From Nocardioides seonyuensis (lineage in GTDB: Bacteria > Actinomycetota > Actinomycetes > Propionibacteriales > Nocardioidaceae): 64,000 bases of DNA. The notes under the pieces were generated by a model. That model was not told where the DNA came from. It was given only the letters and a program-made list of their open reading frames with translations, and ran no database searches. The DNA lies in NCBI RefSeq assembly GCF_004683965.1, contig NZ_CP038436.1, positions 124,001-188,000 on the forward strand, written 5' to 3'. Made by a program: the position numbers and the translations under genes. Every line of letters begins with the position of its first letter. The stretch's first letter is position 1. Of this stretch, positions 44,019 to 53,269 are shown piece by piece.

Positions 44019-45142
44019 GCCTCGGTCGCGGCCAGCTGGCCGCACGCCCCGTCGATCTCCCGCCCGCGGGTGTCGCGGACTGTCGTGGGGATCCCCTTGG
44101 CCTCGAGCCGGCGCACGAACTCGCGCTCGTCCTTCGGGTCGCTCGCGGTCCACTTCGAGCCCGGGGTCGGGTTGAGCGGGATCAGGTTGACGTGGACCCA
44201 TCCCCAGTCGCCCCGGGCGCGCAGGACGTCGCCGAGCAGGTCGGCGCGCCAGGCCTGGTCGTTGATGCCGCGCATCATGGCGTACTCGATCGAGACCCGC
44301 CGCTTGGTCTTCTCGGCGTAGCCCCAGGCAGCGTCGACGGTCTCGTCGACGGAGAAGCGGGTGTTGATCGGCACCAGCTCGTTGCGCAGCTCGTCGTCGG
44401 GGGCGTGGAGGCTCAGGGCGAGCGTCACCGGGATGCCCTCCTCGGTGAGCTGCTTGATGCGCGGCACGAGGCCCACGGTCGAGACCGTGACGCCGCGGGC
44501 ACTCATCCCGAGACCGGCCGGCGAGGGATCGGTGAGACGGCGTACGGCGCCGATCACCGCGTTGTAGTTGGCCAACGGTTCGCCCATTCCCATGAAGACC
44601 ACGTTGGAGACCCGGCCGGGCCCGCCGGGGACCTCGCCGCGTGCCATCGACCGGGCGCCGGCCACGACCTGCTCCACGATCTCGGCGGTCGACATGTTGC
44701 GTTGCAGGCCGCCCTGGCCGGTGGCGCAGAACGGGCACGCCATGCCGCAGCCGGCCTGGCTCGACACGCACACCGTCGCGCGGTCGGGATAGCGCATCAG
44801 CACCGACTCGACCAGGGCGCCGTCGAAGAGCTTCCACAGCGTCTTGCGCGTGGTCCCCTTGTCGGCCTCCATGGTGCGCAGCGGGGTCATCAGCTCGGGG
44901 AGGAGCGCAGACACCAGCTCGTCGCGCTGACCGGCCGGCAGGTCGGTCATCTCCGCCGGGTCATCGACGAGGCGGCCGAAGTAGTGGGTGGAGAGCTGCT
45001 TGGCACGGAAGCCCGGCAGGCCCATCTCGGTGAGCAGGTCCTTGCGGCCGTCCTCGTCGAGGTCGGCAAGGTGTCGCGGCGGCTTCTTGCGGCCGCGCGG
45101 CTCGGCGAGGACGAGGGGCAGTTGCTTCGGAGCATCAGACAT
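44015..45142 (-). CDS. rlmN: 23S rRNA (adenine2503-C2)-methyltransferase / tRNA A37 methyltransferase
   Basis: RlmN is a radical SAM enzyme that methylates A2503 of 23S rRNA and A37 of some tRNAs. The 375-residue protein has the cluster motif C132-x3-C136-x2-C139 ([12 protein letters not shown]), the SAM region [11 protein letters not shown], and the mechanistic C-terminal Cys (GACGQLA). The ATG at 45142 gives [10 protein letters not shown]. Its stop overlaps the small P-loop frame. Confidence 0.97.
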   Translation of the reverse strand: MSDAPKQLPLVLAEPRGRKKPPRHLADLDEDGRKDLLTEMGLPGFRAKQLSTHYFGRLVDDPAEMTDLPAGQRDELVSALLPELMTPLRTMEADKGTTRKTLWKLFDGALVESVLMRYPDRATVCVSSQAGCGMACPFCATGQGGLQRNMSTAEIVEQVVAGARSMARGEVPGGPGRVSNVVFMGMGEPLANYNAVIGAVRRLTDPSPAGLGMSARGVTVSTVGLVPRIKQLTEEGIPVTLALSLHAPDDELRNELVPINTRFSVDETVDAAWGYAEKTKRRVSIEYAMMRGINDQAWRADLLGDVLRARGDWGWVHVNLIPLNPTPGSKWTASDPKDEREFVRRLEAKGIPTTVRDTRGREIDGACGQLAATEA

Positions 45143-45183
45143 GAGGCGACGATTCTCCCACCCCTCGGCGCCAACGGCGATTC

Positions 45184-45546
45184 TCAGGCGTCGGCGCGCA
45201 CCATGAAGTAGAGCACCAGGGACGCCACGCCCCCGACCACCAGCGCCGTCAGGAGCATGCCGAGCGCCATGTACTGGCCGAAGCGCCGGGTCTTGCGCCT
45301 GGCGAGCAGGACGATCGGCACCACCAGGAACACCGCGACCCACGGGAAGAGCTTCTCGGCCCGGTCGTAGCTGAACAGCAGGCGCAGCAGCGCCGCGAAC
45401 CCGCCCGGCACCGCCGTCACGAAGAGCATGCCGCTGAAGAAACCCGTGAGCGCCGCGAAGGTGGGGTGGCTGTGGTGCCACCACTCGAAGGGACGGGCGC
45501 GTGCGTGCTCCTCGTCGCGGACCTCGACAGACTCCGGCGCGCTCAT
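45184..45546 (-). CDS. Small membrane protein, unknown
   Basis: A 120-residue protein with an N-terminal acidic/His-rich segment and three membrane helices (about 33-55, 65-84, 95-115). No family is recognised. The ATG at 45546 is preferred over 45555 because TAGGAT lies 7 bases upstream of it and AAGG sits close. It follows the phosphatase gene and precedes rlmN in the same direction. Confidence 0.72.
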   Translation of the reverse strand: MSAPESVEVRDEEHARARPFEWWHHSHPTFAALTGFFSGMLFVTAVPGGFAALLRLLFSYDRAEKLFPWVAVFLVVPIVLLARRKTRRFGQYMALGMLLTALVVGGVASLVLYFMVRADA

Positions 45547-45553
45547 GGCCTTC

Positions 45554-45559
45554 ATCCTA
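45554..45559 (-). promoter_or_regulatory. -10 element of the 45546 gene, leaderless arrangement
   Basis: TAGGAT ends 7 bases before the ATG at 45546 and overlaps the stop of the upstream phosphatase gene. Confidence 0.45.
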
Positions 45560-46129
45560 GGGGCGAGCGTCCGGGCGGTCTTCCGCACCTCGCCGCTGCG
45601 ATGAGCTTCCCGAGAGGTTGTCAGGACCCGAGACCGTCCAGACATCCGGCATCCCGAGTGCCGCCCAGGCGTGGAGGTCCGGTTCCGAGCCGGTGAGCTC
45701 GGCGACGACGAGCGTCCAGGCAGTCCCGTGTCCTACGAGGACGAGGTCATCCGAGCCGTGGACCGCGAGGATGCGTCGTACTGCGGCCACGACGCGAGTG
45801 CGGCAGGCGACCAAGGGCTCCCAGGACCGCACGGCGGGGACTTCCGGCTCGGCGAATGCCCGTCGCACCACAGCCGGGAAGTCGTCGAACCACTCCCCAC
45901 CGCGTTCGTGCTCGCGCAGGTCCTCGACGATGCCGACGTCGGCATCGGTGAGCAGCTGGGCGGTCTCCACCGCCTTGGGCTCGGGCGAGCAGTACCACGC
46001 CGCACGGCGCGGCAGCCGGTCCCGCAGTGCCCAGACGTCGTCGTAGGTCGCCAGGTCGAGGTTCCACTCGGCAGCCGGCACACCGGGTACGACGGAGGGA
46101 CGGCCGTGGCGGACGAGGTGCAGGGTCAC
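45557..46129 (-). CDS. Histidine phosphatase (phosphoglycerate mutase-like) family protein
   Basis: A 190-residue protein with the RHG motif at the N terminus (LHLVRHGRPS), the second His in LVLVGHGTAW, and acidic general-acid region (EHERGGEW). It is a minimal branch-2-like phosphatase. Substrate unknown. GTG start; cdsA lies 4 bases downstream of its... start side, in the same direction, so it is the gene after cdsA in the operon. Confidence 0.85.
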   Translation of the reverse strand: MTLHLVRHGRPSVVPGVPAAEWNLDLATYDDVWALRDRLPRRAAWYCSPEPKAVETAQLLTDADVGIVEDLREHERGGEWFDDFPAVVRRAFAEPEVPAVRSWEPLVACRTRVVAAVRRILAVHGSDDLVLVGHGTAWTLVVAELTGSEPDLHAWAALGMPDVWTVSGPDNLSGSSSQRRGAEDRPDARP

Positions 46130-46133
46130 GCGC

Positions 46134-47009
46134 TCAGAACACCAGGTAGTGGAGCACGAGCCAGATCGGGGCGACTGTGGCCAGCAGGGAGTCCAGCCGG
46201 TCCATGAGCCCGCCGTGCCCCGGGATGATCTGGCTCATGTCCTTGATGCCGAGGTCGCGCTTCATGACCGACTCGCACAAGTCGCCGAGCGTGGCCATCA
46301 CCACGGCGATGAGACCCAGGAGGATCCCGATCCACCAGTCACCGTCGAGGAGCCAGACGACGAGGCCGATGCCCACGGCGACACAGGTGACCAGGGAGCC
46401 GGCGAACCCCTCCCACGACTTCTTGGGCGAGATCACCGGGGCCATGGGGTGCTTGCCGAAGAGCACCCCTGCGGCGTACCCCCCGATGTCGGAGGCGACC
46501 GTCATCGTGATGAAGGTGACCACGCCACGCATGCCGATGTCGTGCGGGTCGAACCCGAGACCCGGGGTGGTGCCACCCTCGGCGAGGAGCAGCGCCACGA
46601 ACGATGCGAGGAAGGGCACGTAGACCAGCGTGAAGACCGCTGCCGTGGCGTTCCTGACGTATCCGTCGACCCCTCGCCGCAGCAGCCACAGCATGAGGAT
46701 CAGCGACGTGACGGCCGTGGCGGTGACCAGGGCCGGCGGCCCCCAGAAGTAGGCGAGCACCACCATGGCGGCGCCGCCGACCATGAGGGGCTGCTCAGGG
46801 ATGTCGATCCCCTGGGCGGACAGGCCCCGGTGGAGCTCCCACACCGCCACGACCACGGCCACGGCCACGATGGCCATGAAGGCGGTCTTCCAGAACAGCA
46901 GCGAGAGCAGGATCAGCCCCACCAGCACGACGGCAGACGTGATGGCAGCCGGCAGGTCCCGGCCGGCGCGGCCGTGGTCCTTCGGGGGTGCTGCAGAGGG
47001 GTTCGTCAT
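46134..47009 (-). CDS. cdsA: Phosphatidate cytidylyltransferase
   Basis: CdsA makes CDP-diacylglycerol for phospholipid synthesis. The 291-residue protein has about eight membrane helices and the C-terminal family signature SPKKSWEGFAGSL followed by KRDLGIKDMSQIIPGHGGLMDRLDS. It lies between frr and the histidine phosphatase gene, with which it is separated by 4 bases. Confidence 0.96.
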   Translation of the reverse strand: MTNPSAAPPKDHGRAGRDLPAAITSAVVLVGLILLSLLFWKTAFMAIVAVAVVVAVWELHRGLSAQGIDIPEQPLMVGGAAMVVLAYFWGPPALVTATAVTSLILMLWLLRRGVDGYVRNATAAVFTLVYVPFLASFVALLLAEGGTTPGLGFDPHDIGMRGVVTFITMTVASDIGGYAAGVLFGKHPMAPVISPKKSWEGFAGSLVTCVAVGIGLVVWLLDGDWWIGILLGLIAVVMATLGDLCESVMKRDLGIKDMSQIIPGHGGLMDRLDSLLATVAPIWLVLHYLVF

Positions 47010-47027
47010 GTCGCAGGCTCGCCGGTC

Positions 47028-47585
47028 TCAGACCTCGAGCAGCTCGGCTTCCTTGTTCTTGAGCATCTCGTCGATCGCGTCGGTGTGCTTCTTGGTGAGG
47101 GAGTCGAGCTTCTTCTCGGCACCGGTCACGTCGTCCTTGCCGACGTCGCCGTCCTTCTCGAGCTTCTCCAGCCCCTGCTTGGCCGTGCGGCGCACGTTGC
47201 GCACGGAGACGCGGCCGTCCTCGGCCTTGCCCCTGGCGATCTTGATGTACTCCTTGCGGCGCTCCTCGGTCAGCTCGGGGAACACACAGCGCAGCACCTT
47301 GCCGTCGTTGGCGGGGTTGACGCCCAGGTCGGAGTCACGCACCGCCTTCTCGATCGCGCTCATGGCCCCGATGTCGAAGGGCTGGATCAGGATCGTGCGG
47401 GCGTCCTGGGACGTGAACGAGGCCAGCGACTGCAGCGGCGTGGGCGTGCCGTAGTAGTCGGCCACGATCTTGGAGAACATGCTCGGGTTGGCCCGACCCG
47501 CTCGGATGGTGGCGAACTCCTCACGGGTCGCTTCGACCGACTTGTTCATCTTCGCGTCGGCATCGTTGAGGATCTCGTTGATCAC
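47028..47585 (-). CDS. frr: Ribosome recycling factor
   Basis: RRF splits post-termination ribosomes with EF-G. The 185-residue protein is standard in length, with RAGRANPSMFSKIVADYYGTPTPLQ and the C-terminal LEKDGDVGKDDVTGAEKKLDSLTKKH. GTG start with GGTGGAG upstream. It follows pyrH, the usual order. Confidence 0.98.
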   Translation of the reverse strand: MINEILNDADAKMNKSVEATREEFATIRAGRANPSMFSKIVADYYGTPTPLQSLASFTSQDARTILIQPFDIGAMSAIEKAVRDSDLGVNPANDGKVLRCVFPELTEERRKEYIKIARGKAEDGRVSVRNVRRTAKQGLEKLEKDGDVGKDDVTGAEKKLDSLTKKHTDAIDEMLKNKEAELLEV

Positions 47586-47646
47586 GGCTTCTCCACCTTC
47601 TCGGGGTCGTCTCGATCTGGGTGCTGCGGGCGCGGAGTGCGCCAGG

Positions 47647-48363
47647 TCAGGCCTCGCTGCTCACCAGCGTGCCAATCTTCTCACCCCGCACAGCGCGGCC
47701 GATGGTGCCGGGGGTGGAGAGGTTGAAGAAGACCATGTCCATCCTGTTGTCGCGAGCCATCGCGATCCCGGTGGCGTCGGCCACCTTGAGGTCCCGCGCG
47801 AGGTACTCGTCGAAGCTGAGCCGGTCGAACTTCGTGGCGGCAGGGTTGAGGTGGGGGTCGGAGTCGTAGACGCCGTCGACGCCCTGCTTGCCCATCAGGA
47901 TGACCTCGCAGCGGGTCTCCAGGGCGCGTTGCGCGGCGACGGTGTCGGTGGAGAAGAACGGCATGCCCGCACCCGCTCCGAAGATCACCACGCGCCCCTT
48001 CTCCATGTGGCGGATCGCGCGCCGCGGGATGTAGGGCTCGGCGACCTGGCCCATCGCTATGGCGGTCTGCACCCGCGTCTCCACCCCGTGCTTCTCGATG
48101 AAGTCCTGGAGAGCCAGGCAGTTCATCACCGTGCCCAGCATGCCCATGTAGTCGGCACGCGCGCGCTCCATGCCTCGTTGCTGCAGCTCGGCGCCCCGGA
48201 AGAAGTTGCCACCACCGACCACGATCGCAATCTGCACGCCCGACTTGGCCACCTCGGCGATCTCGGCCGCGGTGGCGTTGATGACGTCGAGGTCGAGGCC
48301 GACCTCACCACCTCCGAACACTTCTCCCGAGAGCTTGAGCAGGACACGCTTGTACGCCACCAC
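47647..48363 (-). CDS. pyrH: Uridylate kinase
   Basis: PyrH phosphorylates UMP to UDP. The 238-residue amino acid kinase-fold protein has [33 protein letters not shown] and [17 protein letters not shown] at 48363 with AAAGG upstream. In this window a RibD-like reductase gene separates it from tsf, where many bacteria have pyrH right after tsf. Confidence 0.98.
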   Translation of the reverse strand: MVAYKRVLLKLSGEVFGGGEVGLDLDVINATAAEIAEVAKSGVQIAIVVGGGNFFRGAELQQRGMERARADYMGMLGTVMNCLALQDFIEKHGVETRVQTAIAMGQVAEPYIPRRAIRHMEKGRVVIFGAGAGMPFFSTDTVAAQRALETRCEVILMGKQGVDGVYDSDPHLNPAATKFDRLSFDEYLARDLKVADATGIAMARDNRMDMVFFNLSTPGTIGRAVRGEKIGTLVSSEA

Positions 48364-48476
48364 GTGAGGCCTTTCCGCAGAAGGTCGATCGTCCTGCGCA
48401 ACCTACCGGGGCGAGTCGTCCCAGCGCGAACGCCGGAGTGGCTCCCGGCAGGTGACCCCACGGACGACCCCGGTGC

Positions 48477-49109
48477 TCAGGCGAGCGCGCGCCTGAAAGT
48501 GAGATGGACGACGCCGCTGGGCGAGGACACCGCCTCGACGTCGTAGGAGTCCTCGAGGCCCTCGAGACCGTCCCAGAGGCGGACGCCGCGGCCGAGCACG
48601 AGCGGCACCTGGACCACGTGCATCTGGTCGACGAGCCCGGCGGCGAGGAAGTCGCGCACGACGGTGGCACCGCCCCCTATCCGGACGTCCTGACCGCTGG
48701 CGGCTTCGCGCGCCGCCTCGAGCGCGTCTGCCGGACTGGCGTCGAGGAAGTGGAACGTGGTGCCTCCCTCCAGATCGATCGATGGACGGGGACGGTGGGT
48801 CAGCACGAACGTCGGGGTGTGGAACGGGGGCTCGGTCCCCCACCAGCCCTTCCAGTCGGGGTCGTCCTGCCAGCCCGGGGGGCCGAACTTGTTGGCGCCC
48901 ATGATCTCGGCGCCGATCCCCACGCTGTGGCGCTCGGCGAAGGCGTCGTCCACCCCGGTGGTTCCGCCCTGGTCCCAGAACCGCGTGCGGAACATCCACT
49001 CGTGGAGCCGCTGGCCCGCGTGCCCGAACGGCGCCTCCGCGGACTGGGGCTCGCCAGTGGCGAAGCCGTCGAGGGAGATGGACAGGTTGTGCACCCGGGT
49101 CAGGGACAT
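48477..49109 (-). CDS. Dihydrofolate reductase-like / RibD C-terminal domain protein
   Basis: A 210-residue protein of the RibD_C (DHFR-like) fold: NLSISLDGFATG at the N terminus and IGGGATVVRDFLAAGLVDQMHVVQVPLVLGRGVRLWDG at the C terminus, which bind NADPH in this family. The real substrate is unknown; such genes are common as single accessory reductases. ATG at 49109 with CAGGAG upstream. Its insertion between tsf and pyrH breaks the usual operon. Confidence 0.9.
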   Translation of the reverse strand: MSLTRVHNLSISLDGFATGEPQSAEAPFGHAGQRLHEWMFRTRFWDQGGTTGVDDAFAERHSVGIGAEIMGANKFGPPGWQDDPDWKGWWGTEPPFHTPTFVLTHRPRPSIDLEGGTTFHFLDASPADALEAAREAASGQDVRIGGGATVVRDFLAAGLVDQMHVVQVPLVLGRGVRLWDGLEGLEDSYDVEAVSSPSGVVHLTFRRALA

Positions 49110-49232
49110 CCGTGCGCTCCTGGTGAGGTGGCCGCCTGGTGCGATCCGCGCGGAGACAGCCTGCCAGCCTCCACCTGCGGCGCGCGACCTCCCGCCCCCG
49201 CACCTGGGAGGCCGACCAGGCCACGAAAGCCG

Positions 49233-49268
49233 CAAGGGCGGTACGACGTCGCCGTCGTACCGCCCTTG
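49233..49268 (-). terminator. Terminator downstream of tsf
   Basis: A perfect 16-bp inverted repeat (49233-49248 with 49253-49268) and 4-base loop, 24 bases after the tsf stop; followed on the minus strand by GGCTTTCG. It isolates rpsB-tsf from the reductase gene. Confidence 0.8.
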
Positions 49269-49291
49269 TCAGGCGTGGTGGTGACTCGCGG

Positions 49292-50104
49292 TCAGGCGCC
49301 GACCTCGAAGCGCGCGAAGCGCTTCACGGTGGTGCCGGCCTCGTCGAGCACGGCCTTGACCGACTTCTTGGACTCGGTGACCGACTCCTGCTCGAGCAGG
49401 ACGATCTCCTTGAAGAAGCCGCCCAGGCGTCCCTCGACGATCTTGGCGATCGCCTGCTCGGGCTTGCCCTCCTCGCGGGTCTTCTGCTCGGCGATCGAGC
49501 GCTCCTGCGCCACGACGTCGGCAGGCACCTCGTCACGGGTGAGGTACTGGGCCTTCATCGCCGCGATCTGCATCGCGGCGGCGCGGGCGGCAGCCTCGTC
49601 ACCCTCGAACTCCACCAGCACGCCCACGGCCGGAGGCAGGTCGGCGGCACGCTTGTGCATGTAGGTGACGGTGTTGCCCTCGAAGTAGGCGACGTCGCCC
49701 AGCTCGATCTTCTCGCCGATGGTGATGGCCAGGTCCTCGACCACCGCGCCGACGGTCTTGCCGTCGAGCTCAGCGGCCTTCAGGGCCTCGGTGTCGGCCG
49801 CCTTGACGGCGTCGGCCACCTCGGCGATCTGCTGTGCCTTGGCGATGAAGTCCTCGTTCTTGGCCACGAAGTCGGTCTCGCTCTTGAGCTCGACCAGCGC
49901 GTTGCCGGCGGTGGCGACGAGACCGGCAGCGGTCTCGCGCTCGGCACCGCGGGCGGCGGCCTTGGCGGCACCCTTGACGCGAAGCAGCTCGACGGCCTTG
50001 TCGAAGTCGCCGTCGGCCTCGGTGAGCGCCTTCTTGCAGTCCATCATCCCGGCCTGCGTCAGCTCACGGAGCTTCTTGACGTCGGCGGCGGTGAAGTTCG
50101 ACAT
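49292..50104 (-). CDS. tsf: Translation elongation factor Ts
   Basis: EF-Ts exchanges GDP for GTP on EF-Tu. The 270-residue protein has an N-terminal UBA domain with [21 protein letters not shown] and the conserved [13 protein letters not shown]. It lies 7 bases after the rpsB stop and is co-transcribed. Confidence 0.98.
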   Translation of the reverse strand: MSNFTAADVKKLRELTQAGMMDCKKALTEADGDFDKAVELLRVKGAAKAAARGAERETAAGLVATAGNALVELKSETDFVAKNEDFIAKAQQIAEVADAVKAADTEALKAAELDGKTVGAVVEDLAITIGEKIELGDVAYFEGNTVTYMHKRAADLPPAVGVLVEFEGDEAAARAAAMQIAAMKAQYLTRDEVPADVVAQERSIAEQKTREEGKPEQAIAKIVEGRLGGFFKEIVLLEQESVTESKKSVKAVLDEAGTTVKRFARFEVGA

Positions 50105-50111
50105 GGTCTGA

Positions 50112-51314
50112 TCAGTCCTTCTTCTGCTCGGCGTTGACGAATCCAGCAGCCTCGGCGGCCTCGGCCGACTTGAACCAGACCTCGGCGTTGGTGCGGTCGT
50201 ACCAGGGGCTGGAGGGGGCGTGGAACTTCATGGAGCCCTTGTTGCCCTTGATCTCGAAGCCCTCAGGCGCCGTGCCGTCCTCGAGAGGAGCCGCGGAGTC
50301 GGCGAACTCGCCCTCGGTCGCGGCCAGGGGCTTGACCTCGGTGGCGGCCTCGTCGGTGGCGGCAGCCTCGGCGGCCGGGACCTCGGTGGCGGCCTCGTCG
50401 GTGGCGGCAGCCTCGGCGGGGACCTCGGTCGCGGCAGCAGCGGCAGCGTCGGCGGCGGGGGCCTCGGTGGCCGCACCGGTCGACTCGGCGGCGGGGGCCT
50501 CGGCGGTGGCGTCGCCACCGGTCGCCTCGACGGCGACCTTCTCGGCGTCGCCCTCGAGCAGCTCACGCTCCCACTCGGCGAGCGGCTCCTGCGCGGTGCC
50601 CTCGGCGGAGGCGTTCTTGCCCCCGGAGCGGGCGATCAGGCCCTCGGCGACGGCGTCGGCGACCACACGGGTCAGCAGGCCCACGGCGCGGATGGCGTCG
50701 TCGTTGCCCGGGATCGGGTAGTCGACGTGGTCGGGGTCGCAGTTGGAGTCGAGGATGCCGATGATCGGGATGTGCAGCTTGCGCGCCTCCTCGACGGCAA
50801 GGTGCTCCTTGTTGGTGTCGACGATCCAGACCGCGGAAGGAACCTTCGACATCTCACGGATGCCGCCCAGGGTCTTGTCGAGCTTGTCGCGCTCGCGCTT
50901 CATCTGGAGCAGTTCCTTCTTGGTGCGGTTGGAGCCCGCGACGTCGTCGAAGTCGATCTCGTCGAGCTCCTTGAGGCGGTTGATCCGCTGGTGCACCGTC
51001 TGGAAGTTGGTGAGCATGCCGCCGAGCCAACGCTGGTTGACGTAGGGCATGCCGACGCGGGTGGCCTGCTCCGCGATGGCCTCCTGGGCCTGCTTCTTGG
51101 TGCCGACGAACATCACGACGCCACCCTTGGCGACGGTCTCCTTCACGAAGGCGAAGGACCGGTCGATGTAGGCGAGCGACTGCTGCAGGTCGATGATGTA
51201 GATGCCGTTGCGCTCGGTCATGATGAAGCGCTTCATCTTGGGGTTCCAGCGACGGGTCTGGTGACCGAAGTGGACGCCGCTCTCGAGCAGCTGGCGCATG
51301 GTGACGACTGCCAT
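50112..51314 (-). CDS. rpsB: 30S ribosomal protein S2 with a long C-terminal extension
   Basis: Residues 1-250 are a normal S2 ([57 protein letters not shown]). At 400 residues it is about 100-150 longer than usual. Residues about 255-350 are Ala/Glu/Thr rich with duplicated [14 protein letters not shown]. Residues 353-393 form a compact module: [18 protein letters not shown] then [19 protein letters not shown], which I recall as a short actinobacterial terminal domain (seen under the name sunset). ATG with AGGAG upstream; heads rpsB-tsf. Confidence 0.96.
   Translation of the reverse strand: MAVVTMRQLLESGVHFGHQTRRWNPKMKRFIMTERNGIYIIDLQQSLAYIDRSFAFVKETVAKGGVVMFVGTKKQAQEAIAEQATRVGMPYVNQRWLGGMLTNFQTVHQRINRLKELDEIDFDDVAGSNRTKKELLQMKRERDKLDKTLGGIREMSKVPSAVWIVDTNKEHLAVEEARKLHIPIIGILDSNCDPDHVDYPIPGNDDAIRAVGLLTRVVADAVAEGLIARSGGKNASAEGTAQEPLAEWERELLEGDAEKVAVEATGGDATAEAPAAESTGAATEAPAADAAAAAATEVPAEAAATDEAATEVPAAEAAATDEAATEVKPLAATEGEFADSAAPLEDGTAPEGFEIKGNKGSMKFHAPSSPWYDRTNAEVWFKSAEAAEAAGFVNAEQKKD
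50334..50423 (-). repeat. Two 45-bp tandem copies in rpsB
   Basis: The segment from 50334 is repeated from 50379 at 45-base spacing with near identity and encodes the doubled ATDEAATEV stretch in the S2 tail. In-frame copy-number change is possible. Confidence 0.75.
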
Positions 51315-51742
51315 GTGTATCTCCTGGTGAGGCGGAGGCGCTGCCCTCGTCGACCGCGTGGCCGAGCGCTCGCCCTTGAGTCAGGGCGAGCCGGGAGCGT
51401 GCTCCGGGGTTGTTTTCAGTTGCTGCCTCGGGCGGGTGCCCTCGGCCCTGACGCTCACGCGCGACCCGATCCGATCCCATCGGCGAGGACGGGTCGGAAC
51501 TGAGGATCGACGCCCGCGGGCGGTCGGGACCAGGCTGCATCCCGTCGCGGTCTGTGTGCGTGCGAAGTCAGTCCGGTGGACTGCGAGGACAATCCTAGGC
51601 CCACGCCCTTCCCGTGCGCGAATCGCGCGCTCCCCCGTGATCGCGGGCCGGTGGGCGTCCACAGCCCGCGTGGCACGACACCCGTCCCCAGGCACGACGA
51701 CAGGCGGTCCCCCGCCCGAGCGGCACTCACGACACTGGGGCG
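51315..51742. other. 428-base divergent region with the rpsB leader
   Basis: No gene is seen. On the minus strand it holds a candidate -10 box (51592-51597), a leader of roughly 270 bases with a 9-bp hairpin (51368-51376 with 51383-51391) and an AGGAG site for rpsB. A smaller stem GGAGC-GT-GCTCC lies beside it. The long leader could hold S2-dependent autoregulation. Confidence 0.5.
51592..51597 (-). promoter_or_regulatory. Candidate -10 element of rpsB-tsf
   Basis: TAGGAT followed by TG on the minus strand; no convincing -35 box. Confidence 0.3.
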
Positions 51743-52357
51743 ATGACCCTCGCAAGCTTGCTGACGAGTGTGGTGCTGGCTGCGCTGCCGCCAGCCGCCC
51801 TCTCCTCCCCGGAGGACCAGGGGGTCTGGCCGCTGGACCCCGAGCCCACGGTGCTGGCCCACTTCGCCCCTCCCGAGGAGACGTGGGGTGCCGGCCACCG
51901 CGGCGTCGACCTCGCGGGCACGGCGGGACAGGTCGTGCGCAGCGCTCTCGACGGCACGGTCGCATTCGTGGGCACGATCGCCGGCAAGCCCGTGGTCACC
52001 GTCCGCCACGGTGCACGGCGCACGACCTACGAGCCGGTGGTCGGCACCGCCAAGGCGGGTGACCACGTGGCCGCCGGCGACCCGGTCGGGAGACTTGCGC
52101 TGACGTCGAGCCACTGCTTTCCCGCCGCGTGCCTGCACTGGGGGCTGCGCGAGGGAGACGAGTACCTCGACCCGCTCGTCCTCGTCGGCGGTCACGCGGT
52201 GCGCCTCCTCCCGCTCTGGCGGGACACCCCGGTCGCGCCGGACGCCGGCGGTGATCCGTGGCGGTCGGTGCTGGACTCCTGGCACCCGTGGATCGCCCAG
52301 GCAGTCAGGCGCGCGGATGAGCCTGGCGATAGGCCTGCCGCAGGCGGTCCGTGGTGA
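51743..52357 (+). CDS. M23-like (LytM-fold) secreted protein, probably degenerate
   Basis: A 204-residue protein with a signal peptide (1-22) and an M23 beta domain. The zinc motif HRGVD (H52, D56) and the final His (H132 in CLHWG) are kept, but the first His of the usual HxH is Cys130 and the mid-domain YxH is YEP. The peptidase may be inactive and act as an activator, as with some LytM proteins. GACACT lies 6 bases before the ATG. Its last 115 bases converge on xerC and overlap it by 53. Confidence 0.85.
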   Translation: MTLASLLTSVVLAALPPAALSSPEDQGVWPLDPEPTVLAHFAPPEETWGAGHRGVDLAGTAGQVVRSALDGTVAFVGTIAGKPVVTVRHGARRTTYEPVVGTAKAGDHVAAGDPVGRLALTSSHCFPAACLHWGLREGDEYLDPLVLVGGHAVRLLPLWRDTPVAPDAGGDPWRSVLDSWHPWIAQAVRRADEPGDRPAAGGPW

Positions 52358-53243
52358 CGTGGGTGTAGAGCTGGGTCGTGGCCAGCGAGGCGTGGCCGAG
52401 CAGCTCCTGCACCGAGCGCAGGTCGGCTCCCCCCTCCAGCAGATGGGTCGCCGCGGTGTGACGGAGTCCGTGGGGTCCGATGTCGGGGGCACCCGGAACC
52501 TGAGCGACGCGGCGGTGCACCAGCTCGCGTACGGCGCGGGGGTCGATGCGGCGTCCGCGAGCGCCCAGGAAGAGCGCGGGACCGGCCCCCTCGGCCACGA
52601 GTGCCGGCCGGCCCAGGCGCAGCCATCGGTCCAGGGCCCTGCTCGCCGGCGTCCCGTAGGGAGCTGACCGCTCCTTGCGCCCCTTGCCGAGGACGCGCAC
52701 GACCCGGCGCTCCCCGTCGATGTCGTCGACGTCGAGCCCGACCAGCTCGCCGACCCGGATCCCGGTGGCGTAGAGGAGCTCGAGCATCGCCACGTCGCGC
52801 AACCCCACCGGGCTCCCGTCGTCGGCCAGGTCGGTCGCGGCCCGGATCAGCTCCGCGGCCTCGTCGGCACGCAGCACGGGGGGCAGGGACTTGTGACGCT
52901 TGGGCGAGCCGAGCGCGGCCCCTGGGTCGGACGCGATCCGCCCGGTCCTTGCCAGCCACGCCGTGAACACGCGGGCCGCGGTGGCTCGTCGAGCCAAGGT
53001 GGTGCGGCTCTTGCCCATGGTCTGCTGCTTGGCCAGCCAGCTGCGCAGGGTGCGCAGGTCGAGCTCGTCGACCCCGTGCATGCCCAGGCGCGAGGCGTGC
53101 TCGAGCAGGCTGAGCAGGTCACCGCGGTAGGCACGGACCGTGTGGGAGCTCAGGTCGCGCTCGGAGGAGAGGTGACGCTCGTAGTCGGCGAGCACCCGAG
53201 CCATCGGCTCCGGGAGGACGTCGACCTCCGGCTGCTCCGTCAC
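52305..53243 (-). CDS. xerC: Tyrosine recombinase XerC
   Basis: XerC resolves chromosome dimers with XerD at dif. The catalytic set is complete (numbering from GTG 53249): R165 (ATGIRVGEL), K189, H260 and R263 (HGLRH), H286 (LGHASL) and nucleophile Y295. The start at GTG 53243 (MTEQPEVD) is preferred because TACCAT lies 7 bases upstream; the codon at 53249 would be only one base from it. It sits with dprA and comM as in other actinobacteria, so it is the housekeeping enzyme, not a phage integrase. Confidence 0.93.
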   Translation of the reverse strand: MTEQPEVDVLPEPMARVLADYERHLSSERDLSSHTVRAYRGDLLSLLEHASRLGMHGVDELDLRTLRSWLAKQQTMGKSRTTLARRATAARVFTAWLARTGRIASDPGAALGSPKRHKSLPPVLRADEAAELIRAATDLADDGSPVGLRDVAMLELLYATGIRVGELVGLDVDDIDGERRVVRVLGKGRKERSAPYGTPASRALDRWLRLGRPALVAEGAGPALFLGARGRRIDPRAVRELVHRRVAQVPGAPDIGPHGLRHTAATHLLEGGADLRSVQELLGHASLATTQLYTHVTTDRLRQAYRQAHPRA

Positions 53244-53250
53244 AGCCACG

Positions 53251-53256
53251 ATGGTA
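53251..53256 (-). promoter_or_regulatory. -10 element of xerC, leaderless arrangement
   Basis: TACCAT ends 7 bases before GTG 53243; it decides between two possible starts. Confidence 0.45.
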
Positions 53257-53269
53257 GGCCGCCGGCGGG

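Noticed and set aside
52305..53243. Phage integrase with an att site
   Set aside because: XerC motifs and the dprA-comM neighbourhood show the housekeeping recombinase; no tRNA or phage genes are near.
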